This document shows positions 50,171-61,989 of a stretch of DNA of 64,000 nt, one piece after another (position 1 is the stretch's first letter; each line of letters opens with the position of its first letter). Origin of the DNA: Juglans regia (Eukaryota > Streptophyta > Magnoliopsida > Fagales > Juglandaceae); contig NC_049910.1 in assembly GCF_001411555.2 (NCBI RefSeq), forward strand, positions 34,883,250 through 34,947,249, written 5' to 3'. A program made the translations under genes and the position numbers. The notes below the pieces were generated by a model that worked only from the letters and a program-made list of their open reading frames with translations, was not told where the DNA came from and made no database searches.

Positions 50171-50294
50171 ACGTAATTTTTTCGTATCTATTTCTTCCCC
50201 TTCTTCTTAACTAGGTATTTTCGCTTGTATACATCCTGTGTCCTTGGGCATTGCCTAGATCTCTATTAATAAAAATTTACTTATAAAAAAAAAA
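50171..50294 (+). mobile_element. Truncated LINE 3' end
   Basis: Contains TGTGTCCTTGGGCATTGCCT and a poly(A) tail near 50286-50294, the usual LINE 3' end. Flanked by TTACATGA on both sides (50163-50170 and 50295-50302). Located in the first intron of the nucleotidyltransferase transcript. Confidence 0.6.
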
Positions 50295-51085
50295 TTACAT
50301 GATCTCTCAATGGAAAAGATTTGGGAGTATTTCTTACAAGAGATTCGATTTCCAAGAATCTTGCTGAAGAAACCAAGAACAATTTTGATTTCCCATCGCA
50401 CTAAAAATTTCCCAAATAATTCCCTAAGCAAGTCCCTGAATTTCCTAGGTGCTTCCGCTGAGAGACAAGTATTTCCCTATTGTCTCCATGAAGTATTGAT
50501 ATAAATTCCTAAGTATTTGTCAAATGCTCTCCTAAGATTTTCATAATTTATAGAACCACTTCAGACACGGATTCCACCATTCCAACGACACTAATGAGAA
50601 AAACCCACCAGGAACATATTGTTTCTCGTTTAGGATAAACAAAACAAACATTATTGTTATGTTAAAACTTCTATCATCTTTATCAGTTAACAAAATAAAC
50701 TATCCCCTGGGGCTGCAGATCTCATCAAAGGCTAACTGAGTTGTAAAGCAATTGAACCTTAAATCAAAGATAAGGACATTAGAAAAAGCGCACCATATCA
50801 CTGACCTTTCCCACTTAGTGCCATGGGCTTATGAGCCTATAAAAATCCAAATAGTCCCTGAAATTTTCAAAATATGAAACGACAAAAAAGTCAAATTTCA
50901 AATACAAGTATATTGTAATACATTTAATAGGAGGGGCAAATTATCATACTTGCCGAGATAAAGCCCTTGAAAATGTTAGAGAAACAAAAAGTAAATGCAG
51001 AATTGAGGTTGAAATCAGAACCTAAAGCATATATATGGATCCCAGGAACAAAAGGGACAAGGACTAAAACAAAATACAAATCCAC

Positions 51086-51330
51086 CTGGCGAATAATCGA
51101 AGCCTGCGTCTTCACTCAGGTAAAAAGGCCGCGCGCAGGAGATAGAGAGAGCGGGGTGGTTCTTCAACAGTTCCAAGGTAATCCAGTCTCCCCGTCTTCC
51201 TGCTCGAATTCGGATAAGTACGGAGGAACGTTCACAGAGTCGATTGACGTTTTTATCCTTAGCGAACGAGGACTTTTAGGCAGTTTGAACTTTGCACTCG
51301 TCATATCTCATTTGGGTAGGGAGAACTGAG
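51086..51330 (-). other. Probable non-coding first exon of the nucleotidyltransferase gene
   Basis: GC-richer sequence ending in a CGCCAG|GTGGAT donor at 51086. In the phase that would join the open frame of the next exon it reads LSEDAGFDYSP but offers no ATG, only an upstream TAA. So this is more likely a 5' UTR exon with translation starting in exon 2 (49437). The transcription start is unknown. Confidence 0.45.
51164..51304 (-). CDS. Upstream ORF of 46 codons in the leader
   Basis: Starts ATG at 51304 (context GATATGACG) and ends TGA at 51166-51164; reads MTSAKFKLPKSPRSL to the end GLPWNC. An 11-codon ORF overlaps its start at 51311. If the leader exon is correct, both would be translated before the main ORF. 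No known domain; could be chance. Confidence 0.25.
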   Translation of the reverse strand: MTSAKFKLPKSPRSLRIKTSIDSVNVPPYLSEFEQEDGETGLPWNC

Positions 51331-51339
51331 AAGTGTTGA

Positions 51340-51840
51340 TCAGTATCATGAATAATTGTTAATAGTAATAATAAAATATTAAATAATAATAATAATAATA
51401 ATAAATATGTAAAAATTAAGAATAAAATAATAAATAATAATTGAGTATTTTAAAAAAATTGTTATAATTTTTTTAAATTTTTATATAAAATATAATAAAT
51501 AATTCAATTTTTTTAATTTTTAAAATAATATTAATATTAAAAAATAATAATCCAAACCAAAGCCTCAAAGTAAGGGATCATATTTTGAATGGTAGTATGT
51601 TAGTAACGACGAGCCCTTGACTGAAAGTTTCCGCCGCCAAAAGTGCTTAGCCAAAACTTTTGCAACAACCTCACTCGTCGTTAAAGAAGTTTTTCTTGCG
51701 TATATTTTTTATGAGAGAAACGTGGCCTAACTCGGAACTACGGATCTATTTTGACACGATTATCATAAATAAAAAGGGACACAAAGCAGGTTAGAAAAAA
51801 AAAAAAAAAAAACAACTTTGGCATAGATCAAAATAACACT

Positions 51841-51880
<40 letters not shown>

Positions 51881-52389
51881 TATATATAGTAAAAAAAAAC
51901 TTTGGCATATATTATAGTAATCTTTTGGAGCCACTTTTAGGGCTAACGTGACTCCATATTAGTCCATATGTATGGACTCAAAATTTCATGTGTTATCAAT
52001 AAAATGAAAGGATAATAATAGATTTACTACTTCCTACCATCTATTTGCTATTATTTTTTTTTAATTTTTAATTTTTAATTTATTTATTTATTACTTAATT
52101 GTTAAGAAAATGACTATTAATAAATTTGTATATTTTTTATTTTTTTTAATGATTAAAGATATTAAAAAAATACTTAAAAGAAAATAATAAAAATAATAAA
52201 AATTTCAAATATACTATAGAATAGTAAAATAATAGTAAGAGGATAATAAGTCTATCATTATCCAAAATTCCTTGCATTATCAATTAAAATTAAATGCATG
52301 TGTCGCATAATCCCCACACAATTACTACTTTTACAATTTATTTCTGTTATAAAATTATATCATTTATTTTTCTTCCATATTAATCTTTC
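51340..52389. other. AT-rich spacer upstream of the nucleotidyltransferase gene
   Basis: Promoter side of the gene. It contains (AAT)n near 51383-51403, an A run near 51795 and a (TA)n tract at about 51840-51890. No gene seen. Confidence 0.45.
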
Positions 52390-52402
52390 AACTTTAATGA
52401 GA

Positions 52403-53181
52403 CGAAGAGGTTGCCATAATTTTTAAAGAAATGTGGTTTAGAAGGAATAGAATGGTATTTGAGGACAAGTTTGTTAGTCCAAGTAAAGTAATAACTGCTG
52501 CTATATCAAGTCTTAACAGTTATCAAGAAGCTAGAGTTGAGGAGAACCAGAACAAGGGATTAAATAGCCAAAGAAGAAAAGATACAGAGTGGAAGCCACC
52601 AGATGAGGGTGTAACAAAGGTGAATTTCGATGCTGCCATCGATAAAACAAATAACAGAGTTGGGATGGGCATAGTAGCAAAGACTTATAAGGGAGAGTTA
52701 CTATTATCATTTTGTGCATCAAAGATGTTTAGTGGAATTTCGAGTCTGGCTGAAACTACTGTCTTATGGAGAGCTATGGATCTAGTTGTGAAATTAAATG
52801 GTGGAAATGTGGTGTTCGAAGGAGATGCTGAAAGAGTAATAAAAGGGGTAACAAGGAAGGGAGTTATATGTGCATCGATGGGGTAGTTTCTTGATGAAAT
52901 GAGGAGCAGACTGTCTCATAGACAAGATTGGTCTGTGAAGTTCATTTATAGAGAAGGCAATAGTGTGGCTCATGAGCTTACTAAGAGGGCTTTGAGAATG
53001 GAAGGTGAATGTTTCTGGATTAAAGAGGGACCTATTGAGATTGCTGGTATAATCAATAGAGAAATGCTATGTAATAATTTAGAGCAATTGCATTTGGGTG
53101 ATAGATTGTAAACAGATGTAATTTTGCACCTTTTGATTATGAATGAATAAGAAGGACTTATTGATGTTTAAAAAAAAAAAA
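52403..53181 (+). mobile_element. Young 5'-truncated LINE carrying an RNase H domain
   Basis: Flanked by AACTTTAATGAGA at 52390-52402 and 53182-53194, a perfect 13-bp target duplication, with a poly(A) tail at 53169-53181. The plus-strand frame reads MWFRRNRMVFEDKFV, then KVNFDAAIDKTNNRVGMGIV, LSSF-like and SSLAETTVLWRAMDLV, FEGDAERVIKG, one in-frame stop near 52885, then IYREGNSVAHELTKRAL. This is the plant L1 RNase H (RVT_3) module with its core acidic residues. Confidence 0.88.
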
Positions 53182-53566
53182 AACTTTAATGAGAAGTAAA
53201 TTATAAACTAAGTATCAACTTTGGAAATTAAATAACAATTTTAATAATTTGTTCATATTATAAATGTATGGACCTTGAACCAAAGGGAGAAAGAACCTCA
53301 TGTGGATGGAAAGGGCCTATAGAGATCTAGGGAAGCATCTTTCTTATCTGATGACTTGCACTGCTTGCCCTTTCTAGGCCCACCATCTATTAACTATGGA
53401 AATGTTGGTGGAGGAAATGTAAGTTTGATCGTTCTTCGAAGTTGTCCATTTCCTTCTTCGTTAAATTGAGTGTCTTTTGGTGGTGGCAGCAAGTTAATTA
53501 TATACTAAAATGAGGCAAAATAGGCAATTGAAAGATATATTTATAAATAAGTATATAAGTATTGTT

Positions 53567-53733
53567 TGGTTTACACACAAATCTTACGTAAAGAAACTTA
53601 CACGCTAACGCGTAATTTAATGTGATTTATCAAATTTTAAAACTTTATTTATTGTAAAATAGTTTAATATATTATATTAAATCACATTAGTATATAAACT
53701 TTCTTGTATAAGATTTGTAGGTAAACTCAACAC
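53567..53733. mobile_element. MITE with TTTACACACAAATCTTA-type ends
   Basis: Left arm TTTACACACAAATCTTAC and the inverse of the right arm TTTACCTACAAATCTTAT agree closely; the inner arms TGTGATTTA and TAAATCACA extend the pairing. About 167 bp. Confidence 0.6.
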
Positions 53734-53739
53734 ATCTCA

Positions 53740-55191
<1,452 letters not shown>

Positions 55192-55199
55192 CTAATATT

Positions 55200-56356
55200 G
55201 GATAACAAGTAGTACTCGTATACATTTCAAAGGAGAAGTATCATGGAAGTATTAAATTGCAAATAAAATATTTAGTTATATAATAAATTATATATTAGAA
55301 AATGCTATTCATTCCTGCATCCTCATATAATTAGTTTAAAAAAAATACTATATATCCAACGCTCTTGTCAATTTTATTTCATTGTTTTGATCATGTGATA
55401 TTGTACTATATATCCAACGCTCTTGTACACTCCACGACTGTATGTAACATTACTCTTATTTAAATCTTAACAAATGCCACATCAGCATAGACTACATAGT
55501 GAAATGAGAGTACTAGACTTTGCAATACAATACATGATTAATTATTAGTTCTTTTTTCGAATAAAATTGTACTGAAAGAATGATTATTAACGTGATGATG
55601 AGTTTGCGTGTATGTATAGAATTACTATATGATGATAGTTCTATATATAGGAGAAGAAAAAAGTAGCAAATGTCTTGAGGAATTCAAAAGGAAAAACAAA
55701 ACAATATATATAGGACTAGTGCTGGATGTTGGGAAAAGTAGGAGTTTCCATCTTGAAAAAAAAACTTATAATGGCCACAGCAGACCACACTTTCTCTTTA
55801 ATTAATTTGCCGTTTGCTGGCTCACACTCGTGCAACACTTTCTATCATTATAGTATCACATATCTGTCAAGTAGTGATGAATACAAGCCATATATAATTA
55901 CTTGCAAGACTGCCCTCGATCCACCGCTGAAAATAATTAATTAAATTAAATTAAATTAAAAACTAATTCCTGATCTCCTCGTACTCGAAAGAATAGATCA
56001 AAAAGAATAATTAAGCAGATCATAAATATTATATGGGGAATCATAATATATATATATATATATGAGGAGATATTCATAAACACAATTTCATTCAATCTGC
56101 AGCCAAAAAAGAACAGTATGACAATGTTATACATATGGGTGAAATTCTTCAACTTCTTCATTTCCCTTTTTGTCATTACAAGCTGACAGTTCCTAGATTA
56201 TTAAAAGTACAGAAAACGCAACATATTGTAATTTGATGATGATCAACAAATTAAGTCCTGATCATCATCATCATATACGTAGTACTGAAATCCAGCTAAC
56301 TTCTCTGTGAGAAGAAATAAACATGCTGTCGTATCTACTTATAACTAAGATGATCA
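55200..56356. other. Downstream flank of the SAUR gene
   Basis: No second gene seen. Contains the presumed SAUR 3' UTR next to 56356, a (TA)n tract near 56047-56063 and a repeat at 55380-55500 related to 2560-2700. Confidence 0.4.
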
Positions 56357-56668
56357 TCAACAAGAGTGGAAGGACAAAGCACCGGGGAGATGGGAATGAT
56401 GTTGGTGGTGATGGTGGTGATGATTCGGCTCTTTCTCGATCCGCCACCGGAGATGGAGGAAATCGTCCACCGAGCATGGAAGCCTAAGAGGGCCAGTGGT
56501 ATGGTACCCATAAACTTCATGAGCTTTCTCCAGAAGCCTCTTGAATAAAGGATGGTAGAGATAAGATATGGGAATCACAAAACGTTGAAACTCTCCATCT
56601 TCATCTTCTAAGCCCACTCGAACTGCAAGCCATCCTTTCTTCACTTTCATCTTCTTGTCATCCGACAT
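56357..56668 (-). CDS. SAUR family auxin-responsive protein
   Basis: Single-exon ORF of 103 residues with ATG at 56668, in line with the intronless SAUR family. The SAUR core is clear: KKGWLAVRVG (10-19), FQRFVIPISYLYHPLF (27-42), LLEKAHEVYGY (45-55) and GPLRLPCSVDDFLHL (59-73). The C-terminus is His-rich (residues 83-93), a tail seen in some SAUR members. SAURs bind and inhibit PP2C.D phosphatases at the plasma membrane, keeping H+-ATPases active and promoting cell expansion. A TATA box (CTATATATAA, minus strand) lies at 56831-56840. Intact. No neighbouring SAUR copy was found, although SAURs often come in tandem arrays. Confidence 0.95.
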   Translation of the reverse strand: MSDDKKMKVKKGWLAVRVGLEDEDGEFQRFVIPISYLYHPLFKRLLEKAHEVYGYHTTGPLRLPCSVDDFLHLRWRIEKEPNHHHHHHQHHSHLPGALSFHSC

Positions 56669-56830
56669 GATCTCTTAATGCAATTTCTTCGTGTAATTAA
56701 GGGTATAAATTGGAGTCTTTGACAGGAAGCTGATTGATGATCATCTAGGGCTTTGGAAGATGATCAGGCCAGTTTACTGATGTGAGGTACTAATCTTGTG
56801 GGGGATGCATAGGAATGAAGTCAAGGGGGG

Positions 56831-56840
56831 TTATATATAG
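56831..56840 (-). promoter_or_regulatory. SAUR TATA box
   Basis: CTATATATAA on the minus strand, about 163 bp upstream of the SAUR ATG, which would give a 5' UTR of roughly 130 nt. Confidence 0.6.
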
Positions 56841-56849
56841 GAGCAAGGA

Positions 56850-58108
56850 TTCCAAAGGAGAGGTGGGTATTTGTACTCTATTTGTTTGATTTAATTCAAA
56901 ATATAAAGCCAGCTAGCTAGTGTTTATGTGTCAGTTAGTCCTAAATATGGAATCATATTGAAAGCTTTTTTGTTGGAGGACCCTTTTCCATTGTACATGA
57001 TCATGATTCCTTGCTAGCTGTGCCTACCCCTTTTACTTTGGAGGCCAGGTACCTGTCAGTGTGGGATATATGTGGGGACACAAACTTTCCTCCCTCTATA
57101 ATATATATTTTTCCCTCTACATGATAATTATTGTGTATATTGAAACTAGAAATCCAAAGATTTCCTAATATTGCCCTTTTTGCATTTCTTTGTAAATTTA
57201 TATATATTCATGATGTAAAAAGATATATATGACTATATAAGAGAATAATAAATAAAGAGATGGCTTTAATTTAATTGTATTTACAAACGAGATTACATTA
57301 ATTAGTTATAAATATCAAATACAAAAACAACTGATTTCGATACGCGTTTTGAGACACAATACTATTCTCACAACCTTAAAGGTTGTTAAAAATATAATAT
57401 AAATAATTAGTACTAACACTACTTATACTATGTTTCCTAAATTCTAGATTTTGAGTGCTGCCACCATCTAAAGTTATTAATTCATTATAAGATAATTGCT
57501 TATTTACGATCAGTTAATTACAGCTAGCGAAATGACTATTTATAATTAAAATTAGTTACGAATAGTCTTTTAGTTGCAATAAATTAGTCACAAAAATTTA
57601 TTTTTCTTGTAGTGATTATTAGAAGGTTTTGGTAATTAGTAATTAATTTGGACTAATGGTGCAAAAAACTTGGATTTGCTTAATTTCTTGTATTAGTTTT
57701 TGGTTCAAAACACTAAGTTTTGGAGGGATTAATATAAATTATGAAGTACTGAATATCGATATTGGTTGAGACTAATGAATTATCGTGACAAAATACGCGC
57801 ATCATGATGCTGTACTAAGAATATTCTCTTTGGTCCGTTACCAAATTGTATTTCTCTTTCCGCATCTGATATTGGAGATCAACAAGTTGCATGAGAGAAA
57901 TATACTTTCTGCAGGACATGAGTACTACTGCTCAAGTGGGGATATTCTAAAAGGACCTCTAAATATTGATCCTTTAAAATCATGGCATATCTCATTCATG
58001 TATGGGCAAATGATCGTACTCATGCATGCTCGATCTCTCAATTCCAACTTTCTCTTTTTCTTTTCTCCGATCACTTTCTCTAGAAAAATGATCTCAACTT
58101 TCTCGATT
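56850..58108. other. Upstream flank of the SAUR gene
   Basis: Presumed SAUR promoter, then gene-free AT-rich sequence with a CACTA-type MITE (57483-57614). A 116-codon open stretch at 57785-58135 has no ATG start and no domain. Confidence 0.45.
57483..57614. mobile_element. CACTA-type MITE, eroded left end
   Basis: The right end TTTTTCTTGTAGTG is intact. The left end CATTATAAGATAATTGC is a decayed CACTACAAGAAAATTG. The interior matches 58109-58229 in part. Confidence 0.55.
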
Positions 58109-58229
58109 CACTACAAGAAAAATAAATATTTATGACGAATTATTTGCGACAATAACGATTATTTATGATAAAAACAGACTTATTTTGACAGAAAATAGCT
58201 GATCATCAATAAACAGTTTTCTTGTAGTA
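58109..58229. mobile_element. CACTA-type MITE, best copy
   Basis: Starts CACTACAAGAAAAATAA and ends TTTTCTTGTAGTA (last G changed to A). It is flanked by the 3-bp duplication ATT, as expected for En/Spm-like elements. 121 bp, non-coding. Confidence 0.8.
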
Positions 58230-60812
58230 ATTATTTGACCTGTGATCAATTTTTTGCATGGTAATTAATCATGTATCGATCGGCCTCTAATTAATGGATC
58301 AAATTCATAAAAACAAAGAGAGCTAGCCGATCCAAACTCACTTGATCAAGAGAGAAAAAAGAAAAGAAACGCATGCACCCTCCTTATATATTATTATATA
58401 TGTGCCCCGGCCGGCCTCTTGTTTGCCTTAAGAGGATTTCTCCCTCTCGCATGCATGCATGCATCCTCCTTCCTTTCCCATCCTCCTATTTCAATATACC
58501 TCTATTCTATATGTTTTTCTTTCTATAGTACTGCAGGATGTTAGAAGTTAGATAAGTCGCCGTTTACTCACAGTCACCACTACATTGCACGCACGCAGTA
58601 CTCCCAACTAAACTCGATCGGCGTACGTCCAAGTTATTTGATCACCTAATGTCACTCTTCATGTAGTTATCATCTTTATTATAATGACATGAATCATTTT
58701 CTTGATTGTCTGATTAATAAAGAATCACCGAGACGGAACCAATTATATTTAACTCGTTAACTCTATTAATATTTCACGATTCGAGTTTTTTTTTTTTCTA
58801 GGACGATGCAACTTTTGTTGTGAATGTTAATGGGTCGAGTACGTACTCTGCATAGTCACAGCGATCTTTCTTATAATATGATATACGAGCTTGCTAGTTT
58901 AATGCAGCCATCAGCTTGATGGTTTTTTAAAAAGAAATGAGTGCACCATGACATGTTATTGCCTTTCAAAACAAATGCTAGTCATGGTTAAAAGGCAAAG
59001 TGCTCTATCAAGCGTACGATGGAAGTGCAAATGGAGTGTAGTCGTGGGGCACACGTACCTCTGCAGTACTCTTTAAAAAAATTACCTAAAAAGAAGAGAT
59101 GTCCTCGGAATGATCTTAAGCGATGTGCCAAAGGGCATTTTGTACAAAAGTGGTACGTACTGCCATAAGCAAATAGTCAATTGGTATTGTAAGCTTAGTC
59201 ATCATCCGTACCTATGTTCGGTGGTGCTAATTAATTAATTAATTAGCATTAATCCTTTTTATTTAGTCTATATATATATATATATATATATATGATGATG
59301 ATGATACAGATCATACGTACTGACAAAGATCATCGGGCCGGTTCTGCGCCAGTACTACTACCTTTACTAAAAGACGCGCATGCAAATCATATTCTAAAGA
59401 GAGATCATTAATTGATAGCTACCTAGGTAGCTTCATCGACATATTATAATTTAAATAATTTTTCATATCAATTTTAAATTATAATATATTTTAATATGAT
59501 CGAAAAAGATCATAAAATTCAAGATGATGAAGATGATCATGAATACATTACTAATTAGAGATGAGTCCCCCGGCCGGTCTACAAAACCCACCATGGCCTC
59601 GATCGATGGCATAATTAATTAAGGACTTTTCTCATCCATCTTTTTGCTCTGAAAATCATTCCATCTTATTGTAACATATATAATTAATGCTATGGCCATG
59701 ATCATCTATTTGATAATTTAATAGTGTCTTAATTAGATACTGTTGAAGAATTTGTTTAATTTACAACATTATATATGGCGTAGTGCAGCTAGCTAGCAGG
59801 GTCGCTCTCAATTATATATATATGAGTAATTCTACATACAACTGTTAAGTATGTAAATATTACGTAATCGCTTTGAAAAAGAGTTGAATCTATTATTAAA
59901 AAATTAATTTTTTCATATAAGTCTAATATTTTATTCATTTTTTTCAAAACGATTACGCGACGATTGTATAATTCACAGTTGCAAATATATTTTCTATATA
60001 TATATATATACATATACATATATACTGTACTAGCTGTATGCATGGATCCTAGCTATTTGGCAATAGATATTAATCTTAGTACTGGCCAAGAGATATTCCT
60101 TTCGTATTATATATTCCAGCTGCTGCCATGTGCTCGATCCCGTCCCCAAAACGTCCCTTTTGCAATATTAAGATTAATTCTGTCGTCAAACAATCAGAAT
60201 TATCTCTTAATATTGCTCATCAAGAGTACTATATATTCATGAACTACAATCAAGGCAATATTGTCCCTAGCTAGCTAGCTAATTAAAGAGGACGAATACA
60301 TGATGCTGGCCTGTTTTTATTTCTGATCAGCTTATATATACGTATATACTTAAGTACTACTACTTTTAATGGAAAGAAATTCATTAGTAAGAGATCCCAA
60401 ACATATTATTAATATATACACACCGAGTGCGGATTTTCAGTTCAGTACTGTCGTAGTAGTACTTATTCTTTTCGGTCTGGTGAATTAGGGTTTCTGGTAC
60501 GTACACTACTTATAATAATCATGATATTTTTAACAAAATAGGGATCGAGCGGTCCATATAATACACCGCGTATTCATGAAAGCTGGCCAAGTACCATTCT
60601 TTTTCATGATGATCATGATGAGCGAGCTGCAGGTAGTGATGATGATCATGAGGCCGGCCGATAGTTGATCTTTCAAAGTCAGGGAATAAAGATATATCAG
60701 TTGTTTTACGACTTTCAAACCGACCCACCTTGGCAAGCATGCATTGCAATCATATATAGGCATGTATACAGTAGTAGTACTACTTCTTCCAAATTCTAGA
60801 AGTGAAAGGACG

Positions 60813-60843
<31 letters not shown>

Positions 60844-61480
60844 GAGCGAAGTCAAAAGGTGTCAACTTTGATGGCCCAAAACCAAAGGATATTATATATA
60901 ATCTAGATGAAGTACATGATGATGATCATCGATCGATGCTTGGCATAGCAGGTACGTACATTATTAAGCAAGACAGTACCACTGAAAGATCAACTATATA
61001 TCAGGCTATAAATTAGATCAGTCATCAGGGACGGCAGCAGATCAGAAAGGGACTGGACCGGAAATATCGTTGTTACGATTCTCACCTTTGGAAAAGGGAA
61101 TCGAGGGCTCGAGAGGGTGTACGTACGTGTCCCTATCGTGCACAAGATTTGAGAGATTTTTCAAAGGTATAAAAGGGAATATTAATATTGGAGTTCAGTA
61201 ACTAAAGTGGAGTGTATATATGGTGTGGCACTGGCATGCATGGGACCAAAACCTAGCGTGTCATGTCTGTACGAGTGTGTTGCTTTGTAAATTTTGTCCT
61301 TGTTTGTGAATTTAGAATGCTTGGCTCTCCTGCCATTGGCCGGTGGTGGCGCACTCAAGATCAAATCTCTCATCGATCCCCAACATAACATGCCACACCT
61401 ATTTCTTCCACTCATCTCTCTATGTTTAATATTATCCACAAAATAATATCATCAATTTCTACTGGCCACCATCTTTTATA
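58230..61480. other. Intergenic region, no gene seen
   Basis: Many AGCTAGCT, GATCATGATC and GTACGTAC motifs and (TA)n tracts (about 59271-59292, 59999-60010, 60815-60842). One MITE (59823-59985) and a weak fold-back (61203-61424). The ORFs are short and featureless. Confidence 0.4.
59823..59985. mobile_element. MITE with inverted arms
   Basis: ACGTAATCGCTTTGAAAAAG on the left pairs with TTTTTTTCAAAACGATTACG on the right; the outer ends GAGTAATTCTACATACAACTG and its near inverse TGTATAATTCACAGTTG extend it. Confidence 0.55.
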
Positions 61481-61483
61481 TAT

Positions 61484-61486
61484 AAG

Positions 61487-61522
<36 letters not shown>

Positions 61523-61546
61523 AGCTCTCTCACTCACTCTCTCTCT
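61484..61546. repeat. (CT)n tract after a TATA-like motif
   Basis: TTTATATATAAG (61473-61484) is followed by about 20 CT units. The arrangement resembles a plant core promoter with a Y patch on the plus strand, but no gene follows. Confidence 0.5.
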
Positions 61547-61636
61547 CCCTATATATATATATAATACATATATATATATATATATGTACTGGGTTGTGGG
61601 TTTTGGTTGACTCCTTTTTTCACCAACTAAATTCAG

Positions 61637-61987
61637 GCGGTTCCGTTTGGAATTTGGATAGAATTGAGATTAATTCAGTTTAGTTTAATTTTAAACTGAA
61701 TCTAAAATCCAAACACTCAACTCTTAAACTACACTAAACTCATCTCAACTCAAAACTTCTTTACACGTGAGACTCACAACCTATTTTAACCCAACACTTT
61801 TTTACACGCAGAACCTACAACTTTTTTGAACTTTCTATAAATAATACATATAAACTAATCTTAACATCAAAATACATCTAAACTCATTTTAGATGAGCCT
61901 ACAAAAATCACTTCAACATATCAACTTACTATTATTCATAAAGAATCCAACTCATGTCAATTCAACTCAACATCCAAACGTGCCCTA
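61637..61987. mobile_element. MITE with CGTTTGGA-type ends
   Basis: Left TTCCGTTTGGAATTTGG and right CATCCAAACGTGCCC form imperfect inverted ends. The interior has repeated AACTCATCTCAACTC-like units as in 4200-4382. A related block continues at 61990-62215. Confidence 0.55.
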
Positions 61988-61989
61988 AT

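Noticed and set aside
57785..58135. 116-codon open stretch upstream of the SAUR gene
   Set aside because: It has no ATG at its start, runs into the CACTA MITE, and shows no domain or coding bias.
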